From contig JANQFK010000025.1 of assembly GCA_028277885.1 (NCBI GenBank), positions 1-39,245 of the forward strand: a DNA stretch of 39,245 nucleotides, given 5' to 3'. The stretch comes from Myxococcota bacterium (GTDB lineage: Bacteria > Myxococcota_A > UBA9160 > UBA6930). A program made the translations under genes and the position numbers. The notes under the pieces were generated by a model. It made no database searches. It worked only from the letters and a program-made list of their open reading frames with translations, and was not told the origin of the DNA. Shown here piece by piece: positions 1 to 5,840 of this stretch (within the stretch, counting starts at the first letter, position 1; each line of letters opens with the position of its first letter).

Positions 1-52
1 ATGAGAGGAAGCCGCGGGCGGCCTCGGCGAATTGATCGAGTGGAGTCGACAC
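1..52 (-). CDS. Partial cassette ORF, N-terminus only
   Basis: Reading leftwards from the core site at 72-78, a GTG at 52-50 opens a frame with no stop before the window edge, giving MSTPLDQFAEAARGFLS. It starts 20 nt after the core-site end, at the position expected for the gene of the next cassette, and on the same strand as the two complete cassette genes. Only 17 residues are visible, the ribosome-binding site is weak, and no function can be assigned. Confidence 0.35.
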   Translation of the reverse strand, partial: MSTPLDQFAEAARGFLS

Positions 53-71
53 GCGCGCTCTCAGAGCGACC

Positions 72-201
72 GCCTAACGGACCTGGCGCTCAGCGGCCGG
101 GCCGCCGCCGTGGTGACCCGGAGCGCCCAGATGCATGGCCAGACGCTACCACCCAGATTTGGAGCACGCTGTGCCCGGTCCGCTGCAGCGCCTGGTTAGG
201 C
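72..201 (-). repeat. attC recombination site 1
   Basis: The outer core sites are GCCTAAC (72-78) and GTTAGGC (195-201), exact inverses that fit RYYYAAC/GTTRRRY. Inner arms GGCGCTCAGCGG (left) and CCGCTGCAGCGCC (right) pair, and the pairing runs on through CCGGGC/GCCCGG. The right arm carries two unpaired extra bases. On the minus strand these become the extra G and A of the 5' arm, which sets the cassette orientation as minus, in agreement with the genes. The A (T on the opposite strand) matches the usual second extrahelical base. The site follows the HEXXH gene stop by 9 nt. Confidence 0.9.
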
Positions 202-210
202 GGCACGCTC

Positions 211-852
211 CTAGTCTGCGTCCAGCAGCCTTTGCGACTGGAACTGAGCAAACCATGTTGCGTAGCGTTCCGAGGCTACGCTGGGCTTCGGGCGATGCCG
301 CTCTACGTGGTGACCAACTTCATGAAGGAGAACGTCGTAGAGGTAGAAGAGGCATAGGCTCTCAAGCGTGAACCGGACGACCCACTCGCACGACTCCTGT
401 CCGCATGAGACGCCAAAGCGGGCGTACTCGCGGACTATGCTGGGCTTTGGTGTGTGCTTCCATCGTTGGACTAGGAAGCGCTCGGCGAGAGGGTGCAGGT
501 AGATCCGGCTATTGGAGTACGAGCCATAGAGGAAGCGCCGGGAACGTCTCTGCTTGGCCGTGCCGCCCAAGAGAAAGACCGCCTCTAGTCCGACGAGATG
601 CTCGGAGGGGACCGCCGCTAGCACGTCGCGGACACTGAGCGAGGTGAAGGGTCGCAGGAATCCGTCGCCTAGAGGTTCAGCAAAAATGGGAACCGAGAGC
701 TCCGACCCAGCCGCTACGACCGCGTCGGGCTTCCCTCGCGCCGAGGCACGCCGAGCCTCCGAGAAGAACGGATCGAACCTAGTCCAGTTCGTGTACTTCG
801 CCTCGGAGTAGAGTCCCGACCGCGGACCACTTGCTCGTTTCGCTCCGACCAT
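211..852 (-). CDS. Cassette-encoded gluzincin-like HEXXH protein (putative metalloprotease)
   Basis: This protein of 213 aa has a zinc-protease signature, LLHEVGHH (H177, E178, H181), followed 14 residues later by SERYATWFA. The latter fits the ExxAxxFA helix that supplies the third ligand (E195) in ImmA/IrrE-like minimal gluzincins. The N-terminal 150 residues are unrecognised and there is no signal peptide or membrane segment, so a soluble cytoplasmic protein is likely. The ATG at 852 lies 14 nt after the core site (873-867), typical of a cassette gene, and the stop is 9 nt before attC 72-201. Lower GC than the chromosome to the right indicates acquisition. The metalloprotease fold is inferred from motif order, and the substrate is unknown. 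A regulator-cleaving or toxin-like role is possible but not shown. Confidence 0.75.
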   Translation of the reverse strand: MVGAKRASGPRSGLYSEAKYTNWTRFDPFFSEARRASARGKPDAVVAAGSELSVPIFAEPLGDGFLRPFTSLSVRDVLAAVPSEHLVGLEAVFLLGGTAKQRRSRRFLYGSYSNSRIYLHPLAERFLVQRWKHTPKPSIVREYARFGVSCGQESCEWVVRFTLESLCLFYLYDVLLHEVGHHVERHRPKPSVASERYATWFAQFQSQRLLDAD

Positions 853-866
853 CTGTCGCTCGTGAC

Positions 867-996
867 GCCTAACGGACCTGGCGCTCAGCGGCCGGGCCGC
901 CGCCGTGGTGGCCCGGAGCGGCCAGGTGCATGGCCAGACGCTACCACCGGAATTTCGAACGCGCTGTGCCCGGTCCGCTGCAGCGCCTGGTTAGGC
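867..996 (-). repeat. attC recombination site 2
   Basis: The same 130-bp layout as the site at 72-201: GCCTAAC at 867-873, GTTAGGC at 990-996, identical inner arms and identical extra bases. I count 9 differences between the two copies, all in the central region. Such homogeneous attC sites are typical of sedentary chromosomal integrons. The site lies 35 nt beyond the stop of the membrane-protein cassette and 14 nt before the ATG of the HEXXH gene. Confidence 0.9.
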
Positions 997-1031
997 GGCC
1001 CGCCTGGGCTGCGGGGTGTTCTGTGACTGCT

Positions 1032-1643
1032 TCAGAACGATGTGCCACAGATTTCTAGTACAGGGCGGCCCATCATCGTCTCGTCGTTGGTGCCTGAGAG
1101 TTCGTAGCTCTTCCAGTGATATGCAAGCCAATCCTCACGAACCTTGGCGTTTGGAAAGTAGTAGAGATCGGTCCCCCATCGTATGAAGTTCGAGTTCTCC
1201 AACGGTGCGATCTCGAGGCCCCTATCCTGCTCGCTCGGTCTGGAGAGCACCCAGCCAGAAGGGTTCTCGCCTCTTGAAATATTGAGGAGCGCCTTCTCAA
1301 ACAGGCGGGCTTCTCGACCTTCGTAGAACTCCTTGAAGAAGGCCCGCTTCTGAACGAAGTACTCGTAGAACCCAAGCTCCTCTTTTGGTCGGGTGATGAT
1401 GACGACCCTCTGATAGTCAGCCTTGGAAGAACCCCAGAGCCAGGCGCCAAGTACGAGGGCGGCTGTTGCTAGTGCGCCCTTAAGTGCAACCTGAAAGGCC
1501 GGGCCTTCTACTTGGCCAGTGATTGCGCGGAATACCTCGATTGTCCAATCGATCGCGTAGCCGACAAAGGCTATCAGGACGACAACTGCGAGAATTCGTC
1601 GTAGAACTATCAGCCGCGAGTCCTCCGCTCGGACGCCTAACAA
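1032..1643 (-). CDS. Cassette-encoded two-TM membrane protein, unknown function
   Basis: The frame encodes up to 203 aa. Two hydrophobic helices are seen, about residues 14-34 and 52-70, followed by a hydrophilic domain of about 130 residues rich in aromatic and charged residues, with no motif I recognise. A short periplasmic loop and cytoplasmic C-domain are likely. The first start in frame is a TTG at 1643 that overlaps the integron core site. A better-placed ribosome site, GGAGGA (1626-1621), stands 7 nt before a CTG at 1613, so initiation at CTG (193 aa) is possible. Base composition is clearly less GC-rich than the chromosomal genes. It belongs to the same array as the HEXXH gene but in its own cassette, so the two need not work together. 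Confidence 0.65.
   Translation of the reverse strand: MLGVRAEDSRLIVLRRILAVVVLIAFVGYAIDWTIEVFRAITGQVEGPAFQVALKGALATAALVLGAWLWGSSKADYQRVVIITRPKEELGFYEYFVQKRAFFKEFYEGREARLFEKALLNISRGENPSGWVLSRPSEQDRGLEIAPLENSNFIRWGTDLYYFPNAKVREDWLAYHWKSYELSGTNDETMMGRPVLEICGTSF
1635..1641 (-). other. Lone integron core site (array boundary)
   Basis: GCCTAAC on the plus strand, GTTAGGC read on minus, directly before the membrane-protein cassette. No partner core site is found within 200 bp to the right, so it is not an attC. It is the point where the first cassette joined the chromosome, at attI or at a secondary GTT site. Confidence 0.7.
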
Positions 1644-1841
1644 GTAGTTGAGTCCAGCCTACTGCCGCCTAGTCTGGACCCCCAAATGCTGCGGGGCAAG
1701 CAGAAACCCCTTCTGCTCCGGCCGTCTACGCCGCTGCCAGAGGAGGTCGCGTATTGAATACGCGTTCGTGGTGCGCGTATTCGATACGAGCTTCGAGCTC
1801 CGCGCGCTCCCGAGGCCTCGGAGCCCCGGGAAGCCCCCTGC
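1642..1841. other. 200-bp non-coding junction between cassette array and chromosome
   Basis: No gene is supported here. It holds a GTCCAG/CTGGAC inverted pair (1652-1657 and 1674-1679), a GCAGAA/TTCTGC stem-loop (1700-1716) and two related palindromes (1749-1788). On the minus strand it would carry any attI or cassette promoter. I found no convincing -35/-10 pair and no integrase. Confidence 0.5.
1749..1788. repeat. Pair of GCGTATT-type palindromes (possible operator pair)
   Basis: GCGTATTGAATACGC at 1749-1763 is a 7-bp-arm palindrome. CGTATTCGATACG at 1776-1788 is a second one with 5-bp arms. They share the CGTAT/ATACG half-sites, and their centres are 26 bp apart, roughly 2.5 helical turns. 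They are notably AT-rich for this genome. This could be a regulator binding site or a remnant of integron-associated sequence. The function is unproven. Confidence 0.45.
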
Positions 1842-3143
1842 CTAGATCCCCCAGTCGTCCCAGTTCGGCCAGTTGTAGAGGTCCGCGACCGCGTTGGCGA
1901 TCTCCCAGGCGAGGATGCGGCCGGAGGGGACCTGGTTGGTCATGACGGCGATCCCCTTCCCGGCGCCCTGGAGGTCGCCGACGATGAGGCAGTTGAAGCC
2001 GACGTTGCCACCGGTGTGCCAGAACCAGTCGGGCTCGGGGCGGTCGATGAGGAACAGGCCGAGCCCCATGCCGGGCTGGGGGCTCAGGCCGAGGTCGAAG
2101 ACGTTGGGGCTGGGGGACTGCGGCGTCGCCATCTCGGCCGCGGTGGCGGCGTCGAGGAGCGCGCCGGGCTCGCCCGCGAGGGACTCCTGGAGCGCGACCA
2201 CGAAGCGCGCCATGTCGAGGGCGTTGGTCCACAGGCCGGCCGCCGGGAGCTCGGGGTAGTTGAAGGCCGGGAGCAGCAGGCCGAAGGACGAGCCCGTCGC
2301 GGTGCCGGCGAGCTCGCCGAGGGGCTGCTCGAAGTGGGAGGCGTTCATGCGCGCGGGGCCGAGCACGTTCGCGCGCATCCAGGCGTCGAAGTCCGTGCCG
2401 CCCACGTCCTCGATCACCTGCTGGAGGATCGTGTAGGCGCCGCCGGAGTAGCGCCAGCGCGAGCCGGGCACGCGGTCCACCCGGATCGGCGGGTTGGTGG
2501 CGAGGCCGGTGCCGTCGAGGAGGTCGAGCAGGGTGGGGACGTCGCGGTCCGGCGGGTAGCCCGGGAACGAGGCGTTGTTGATCCCCGCCGTGTGGGAGAG
2601 GATGCGGCGGAGGGTCACGACCTCGGTCTCGGTGAACTCGTTCTCCGGCAGCTGCCAGGAGCTGAGCGCGGCGTTCACCGGGACGTCGAGGGAGAGCTGG
2701 CCCTGCTCCACGAGCTGGAGGATCGCGACGGCGGTGACGGGCTTGCTGAGCGAGGCGCCCTGGAGGCGGGTGCGGGTCAGCATGGGCTCGCCGCCGGGGG
2801 GGTTGCGCGTCCCGTAGGCCTGCACCCACTGGACCCGGCCGTTCTCCACCACCGCGATGGTGACGCCGGGCACCCCGTACTGCTCCATGCGCTCGAGCAG
2901 GGTCTGGTCGGTGAGGAGCCCGGCGAGGTCGGCCTCCAGGGAGGCGAGCCGGCTGGCCAGCAGCGCCTCGTGCTGGGGCGTGGTGATGCCGCCCTCCTGC
3001 ATGCGCCGGCGGTTCTCGTTGACGCGGTCGAGGGTCACCTCGTCGCAGCCGCTGGCGAGGAAGGTCGCCGCCGCGAGCAGGAGGAGGAGCAGAGGCGTAC
3101 GGGCCGGTCGGGCGCTCACCCGGAGGAGGGTGCCACGGCTCAC
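1842..3143 (-). CDS. Serine hydrolase lipoprotein, beta-lactamase/class C family
   Basis: A 433-aa protein of the beta-lactamase/DD-peptidase-like serine hydrolase family (Pfam PF00144 type). An N-terminal hydrophobic stretch ends in a lipobox, LASGC, with lipidated Cys33, so it is probably anchored in the outer or inner membrane facing the periplasm. The nucleophile motif SLSK gives S131 and K134. YSG at Y232 replaces the usual YxN, and HTGG at 376-379 replaces KTG. These variants are common in esterase-like members, so peptidase or esterase activity is more likely than antibiotic hydrolysis. The GTG start at 3143 has GGGAGG nine bases upstream. It lies 61 bp after map on the same strand and may be co-transcribed. 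It is the first chromosomal gene beside the cassette array. Confidence 0.9.
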   Translation of the reverse strand: MSRGTLLRVSARPARTPLLLLLLAAATFLASGCDEVTLDRVNENRRRMQEGGITTPQHEALLASRLASLEADLAGLLTDQTLLERMEQYGVPGVTIAVVENGRVQWVQAYGTRNPPGGEPMLTRTRLQGASLSKPVTAVAILQLVEQGQLSLDVPVNAALSSWQLPENEFTETEVVTLRRILSHTAGINNASFPGYPPDRDVPTLLDLLDGTGLATNPPIRVDRVPGSRWRYSGGAYTILQQVIEDVGGTDFDAWMRANVLGPARMNASHFEQPLGELAGTATGSSFGLLLPAFNYPELPAAGLWTNALDMARFVVALQESLAGEPGALLDAATAAEMATPQSPSPNVFDLGLSPQPGMGLGLFLIDRPEPDWFWHTGGNVGFNCLIVGDLQGAGKGIAVMTNQVPSGRILAWEIANAVADLYNWPNWDDWGI

Positions 3144-3204
3144 GAAGGGCTGCCTCCCGCGAATCGGGTGGCGCCGGACGCGCCCCGTAGGCCCTCGGGA
3201 GGGC

Positions 3205-4047
3205 CTAGAAGGGCTGCTCGTGCTTGCCGAGGGTGAAGACCTCGACGCCGTCCTCGGTGACGAGCACGGTGTGCTCGAACTGGGCCGAGAGGGTCCCGTC
3301 CACCGTCACCGCGGTCCAGCCGTCGTCGAGGATCTCGGTCTTCCAGTGGCCGAGGTTGATCATGGGCTCGACGGTGAACGTCATGCCCGGGCGCAGCACC
3401 TCGCCGGTGTTGGGCGCCCCGTAGTGCAGGATGGTGGGCGCGGTGTGGAACTCCTCGCCGATGCCGTGGCCCGTGAACTCGCGCACCACCGAGTAGCCCT
3501 GGGCCTCGGCGAAGGTCTGGATGGCGTGGCCGATGTCGCCGACGCGGCCGCCGGGCCGCACCGCCTGGATGCCGAGCCGCATGCACTCGTAGGTGTCGGC
3601 CACCAGCCGCCGCGCGATGGGCGAGGCCTCGCCCACCACGAACGTGCGCGAGGTGTCGCCGTGGAAGCCGTCGAGCACCGGGGTGACGTCCACGTTGACG
3701 ACGTCGCCGTCCTCGAGCAGGCGGTCGTCGTCCGGGATGCCGTGGCACACCACGTCGTTGATCGACGTGCAGCAGTGGCCCGGGAAGGGCGTGGTGCCGC
3801 TGCCGCGGTAGCCGTAGGGGGCGCTGCGGGCGCCCCGCGCCGAGGTGATCTCGTCCACCAGCCGGTCGATCGCCCCGGTGCTCACGCCGGGCGCCACCAT
3901 CTCGCCCACCCGGTCGAGGATCTCCGAGGCCAGGCGGCCCGCCGCCCGCATCGCCTCGGCCTGCTCGGGGCCCTGGATCGAGGGCCCGCCGGAGCGGCGC
4001 TTCGAGGCCTTCTTGTTCTTCCGGGATCGAGACTTCATGCCACGCAC
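3205..4047 (-). CDS. map: Methionine aminopeptidase type I
   Basis: This enzyme removes the initiator methionine from nascent proteins. The 280-aa sequence keeps all five metal ligands of the pita-bread fold: D120 (VNVDVT), D131 (HGDTS), H194 (TGHGIG), E227 (TVEPM) and E258 (QFEHT). The conserved substrate histidine lies in CHGIPD (H102). A basic N-terminal tail rich in Lys, Arg and Ser (residues 1-20) precedes the catalytic domain. The GTG at 4047 has GGGGAG nine bases upstream. An ATG three codons later is an alternative start. TAAACT at 4079-4074 could be its -10 element. It lies downstream of fabG and upstream of the serine hydrolase on the same strand, and not in the usual ribosomal-protein operon. 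Confidence 0.95.
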   Translation of the reverse strand: MRGMKSRSRKNKKASKRRSGGPSIQGPEQAEAMRAAGRLASEILDRVGEMVAPGVSTGAIDRLVDEITSARGARSAPYGYRGSGTTPFPGHCCTSINDVVCHGIPDDDRLLEDGDVVNVDVTPVLDGFHGDTSRTFVVGEASPIARRLVADTYECMRLGIQAVRPGGRVGDIGHAIQTFAEAQGYSVVREFTGHGIGEEFHTAPTILHYGAPNTGEVLRPGMTFTVEPMINLGHWKTEILDDGWTAVTVDGTLSAQFEHTVLVTEDGVEVFTLGKHEQPF

Positions 4048-4073
4048 TTGGAACGGCTCCCCGCCCCCGGCAG

Positions 4074-4079
4074 TTTAGC
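4074..4079 (-). promoter_or_regulatory. Putative -10 element (TAAACT) for map
   Basis: TAAACT stands 26 nt before the GTG of map. It would give a short leader that still contains the GGGGAG ribosome site. No clear -35 hexamer is seen. Confidence 0.35.
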
Positions 4080-4120
4080 CACTCGCGGGGGGCTGGCCCG
4101 GGTGGCGTCGGGAAGACCCC

Positions 4121-4849
4121 TCAGCCCCCGTAGAGGCCGCCGTTCACGTGGATCACCGAGCCGTTCACGTAGCCGGCCCGGGTGGCCAGCCAGGCCACGG
4201 CGTCGGCCACCTCCTCGGGCGTCCCCATCCGGCCCTGGGGAATCCGGGCCAGGATCTGCTCCCGGGCCGCCTCGGGGAGATCCGCCGTCATCTCCGTGGC
4301 GATGAAGCCCGGCGCCACGGAGTTCACCAGGATCGGGCGCCCGGCGAGCTCGAGGGCCAGGGACTTGGTGAGCGCGTCGAGCCCCGCCTTCGCCATGGTG
4401 TAGGCGCTCTGGCCGCGGTTGCCGGTGTGGCCCACCACGCTGCTGATGTTGACGATGCGCCCGGCCTCCTGGCGCAGCATGAAGCGCCGCAGCACCAGCT
4501 TGGTGAGGTACCAGGTGCCGCGGGAGAGCGCCGAGACGGCGTCGTAGTCCTCGAGCTTCATCACCGGCATGGGGGCGTTGGTGGCGGCGCCGGCGTTGTT
4601 GACCAGCACGTCCACGCGCCCCGGCCCGCCCTTGAGCTCGGCGACGAGGGCGTCGATCTGCTCGGGCACGGTGAGGTCCGCGCGCAGCACCAGCGCGTCC
4701 GCGAGCTCGCCGGCGAGCTTCTCGGCCTCGGCGTGGGAGCTTCGGTGGTGGATCGCCACCCGGAAGCCCTCGGCGGCGAGCGCCCGGCAGCAGGCCGCGC
4801 CGATCCCCCGGGCGCCACCGGTCACGAGCGCGAGGCGGGCCTCGCTCAC
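4121..4849 (-). CDS. fabG: SDR-family 3-oxoacyl-ACP reductase (FabG-like)
   Basis: A classical short-chain dehydrogenase of 242 aa that would reduce beta-ketoacyl thioesters with NAD(P)H. The cofactor loop TGGARGIG is at residues 10-17, NNAG at 84-87, the catalytic Ser at 136/137, and the YTMAK motif gives Y150 and K154. The length is normal for FabG. The GTG start at 4849 lies 13 bp after the stop of the enoyl-reductase-like SDR gene on the same strand, so the two are probably translated from one mRNA. Pairing of a ketoreductase with an enoyl reductase suggests a fatty-acid or related acyl chain role, although a housekeeping fabG usually sits with acpP and fabD. Substrate specificity is inferred. 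Confidence 0.85.
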   Translation of the reverse strand: MSEARLALVTGGARGIGAACCRALAAEGFRVAIHHRSSHAEAEKLAGELADALVLRADLTVPEQIDALVAELKGGPGRVDVLVNNAGAATNAPMPVMKLEDYDAVSALSRGTWYLTKLVLRRFMLRQEAGRIVNISSVVGHTGNRGQSAYTMAKAGLDALTKSLALELAGRPILVNSVAPGFIATEMTADLPEAAREQILARIPQGRMGTPEEVADAVAWLATRAGYVNGSVIHVNGGLYGG

Positions 4850-4862
4850 GAGCCGGCCCCCG

Positions 4863-5828
4863 TCATCCCGTGGCTCCGGACACGTGCTCGCCGCCGTCCA
4901 CCCGGATCACCTCGCCGTTGATCCAGGCCGCCTCGTCGAGGCACAGCAGGTGGATCACGTTGGCGACGTCGCGCGGGGTGGTGAGGCGGCCGAAGGGGTT
5001 GCGGCGGCGCGCCTGGGCCTTCAGGTGCCCGCTGCCCGGGATCGCGGCCAGGGCCGGCGTCTCGGTGACGCCGGGCTGGAGCACGTTGCAGCGGATGCCG
5101 TGGGGCGCGAGCTCCACCGCGATGGAGCGCGCCACGCCCTCCAGCGCGAGCTTCGCGGCGGAGACCGCCGCGTAGCCCTTCCACGCCACCGCGTTGCCCT
5201 CGCTGGTGAGCCCCAGCACCCGGGCGTCGTCGGCGAACATCCCCCGGGCGAGCAGGTCCTGGGTCCAGTCGAGCAGGCTCGTCCCCATGCAGTGGATGGT
5301 GCGCGCCACGTCGTCCGCGTCGAGATAGGAGCGCGAGGGGTGGGCGGGCGGCGAGGCCAGGCCCTCGAGGCCGTCCACGCCCTCGGCGAAGAGCGCGTCG
5401 GCGGCGCCGCGCAGCGCCGCGGCGTCGACGCCGAGGCGGCGCGCCAGGGCCTCGTGGGGCTCCTCGGCCTGGGCGCCCGAGCGCGGGCGAGGGCGCTCGG
5501 GGGCGAGGAGCTTCAGGTGCCCGAAGGCGATGGAGTGCAGCAGCAGCCGCACGCGGCCGTCCTCGCCGAGCGCCTCGGCGAGGTCGCCCAGCACGGCGCC
5601 GCGCTTCTCGGCGGAGAGCGCGTCGGCGTTGTGGGTGAGGACGCGCACCCCGCTCCCGCGCAGCTTCTCGAGCTCGGGCTCGATCTTCGCCAGCGCGGCG
5701 CGGCGGTCGCGGTGCACCAGGCACAGGTCCATGCCGGCCTCGGCCAGGCGGTGGGCCGTGGCCAGGCCGAAGCCGCTCGAGCCGCCGAGGATCACGGCCC
5801 AGGTTCCGCTCGCGAAGGACCTCGCCAT
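4863..5828 (-). CDS. Enoyl-ACP reductase-like SDR with central insertion
   Basis: A 321-aa SDR with the FabI-type active site Y219-x6-K226 (in GYAAVSAAK) in place of the classical YxxxK. GGSSGFG (15-21) is the nucleotide-binding loop and HSIAFG (98-103) resembles the SIGF/SIAF strand of FabI. Usual FabI length is about 260, and this protein is longer because of a charged Pro/Glu/Ala-rich insertion at about residues 108-168, where FabI has a short loop. The most likely role is NAD(P)H-dependent reduction of an enoyl thioester. The ATG at 5828 has no ribosome-binding site, but TAACAT lies 6 nt upstream and overlaps the dinG stop. It is followed by fabG at 13 bp. A different oxidoreductase role cannot be excluded. 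Confidence 0.75.
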   Translation of the reverse strand: MARSFASGTWAVILGGSSGFGLATAHRLAEAGMDLCLVHRDRRAALAKIEPELEKLRGSGVRVLTHNADALSAEKRGAVLGDLAEALGEDGRVRLLLHSIAFGHLKLLAPERPRPRSGAQAEEPHEALARRLGVDAAALRGAADALFAEGVDGLEGLASPPAHPSRSYLDADDVARTIHCMGTSLLDWTQDLLARGMFADDARVLGLTSEGNAVAWKGYAAVSAAKLALEGVARSIAVELAPHGIRCNVLQPGVTETPALAAIPGSGHLKAQARRRNPFGRLTTPRDVANVIHLLCLDEAAWINGEVIRVDGGEHVSGATG

Positions 5829-5834
5829 GGCGCG

Positions 5835-5840
5835 ATGTTA
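5835..5840 (-). promoter_or_regulatory. TANNNT element (TAACAT) 6 nt before SDR start
   Basis: TAACAT, then 6 nt, then the ATG at 5828. The TAA of dinG's stop codon is part of the hexamer. There is no Shine-Dalgarno sequence. It fits the leaderless-promoter pattern seen at other genes in the window. Confidence 0.45.

Larger units (their letters stand above)
1..1641 (-). mobile_element. Integron gene-cassette array fragment (attC array, no integrase seen)
   Basis: Two near-identical 130-bp attC sites (72-201 and 867-996) plus a lone core site (1635-1641) delimit gene cassettes. Each complete cassette holds one minus-strand gene followed by its attC: membrane protein then attC at 867-996, HEXXH protein then attC at 72-201. 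A third cassette starts at core 72-78 and leaves the window. Start codons lie close to the core sites and stop codons lie 9-35 nt before the next attC, as in real cassettes. The genes are lower in GC than the chromosome to the right. No integrase or clear attI is present in the window, so this is either the end of a chromosomal integron or a CALIN (attC cluster lacking an integrase). Confidence 0.85.

Noticed and set aside
1..371. Plus-strand ORFs over the left edge (118 and 78 aa)
   Set aside because: They run through the attC site and antisense to the HEXXH cassette gene, with no protein signature.
72..996. Paired 130-bp direct repeats as a CRISPR array or IS ends
   Set aside because: There are only two copies at 795-bp spacing, with internal attC architecture and a gene between them. 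No short spacers, transposase or target-site duplication is seen.
1726..2829. Alternative minus-strand frame over the serine hydrolase
   Set aside because: It is an Arg/Pro/His-rich shadow of the 1842-3143 gene, which has the SxxK and lipobox motifs.
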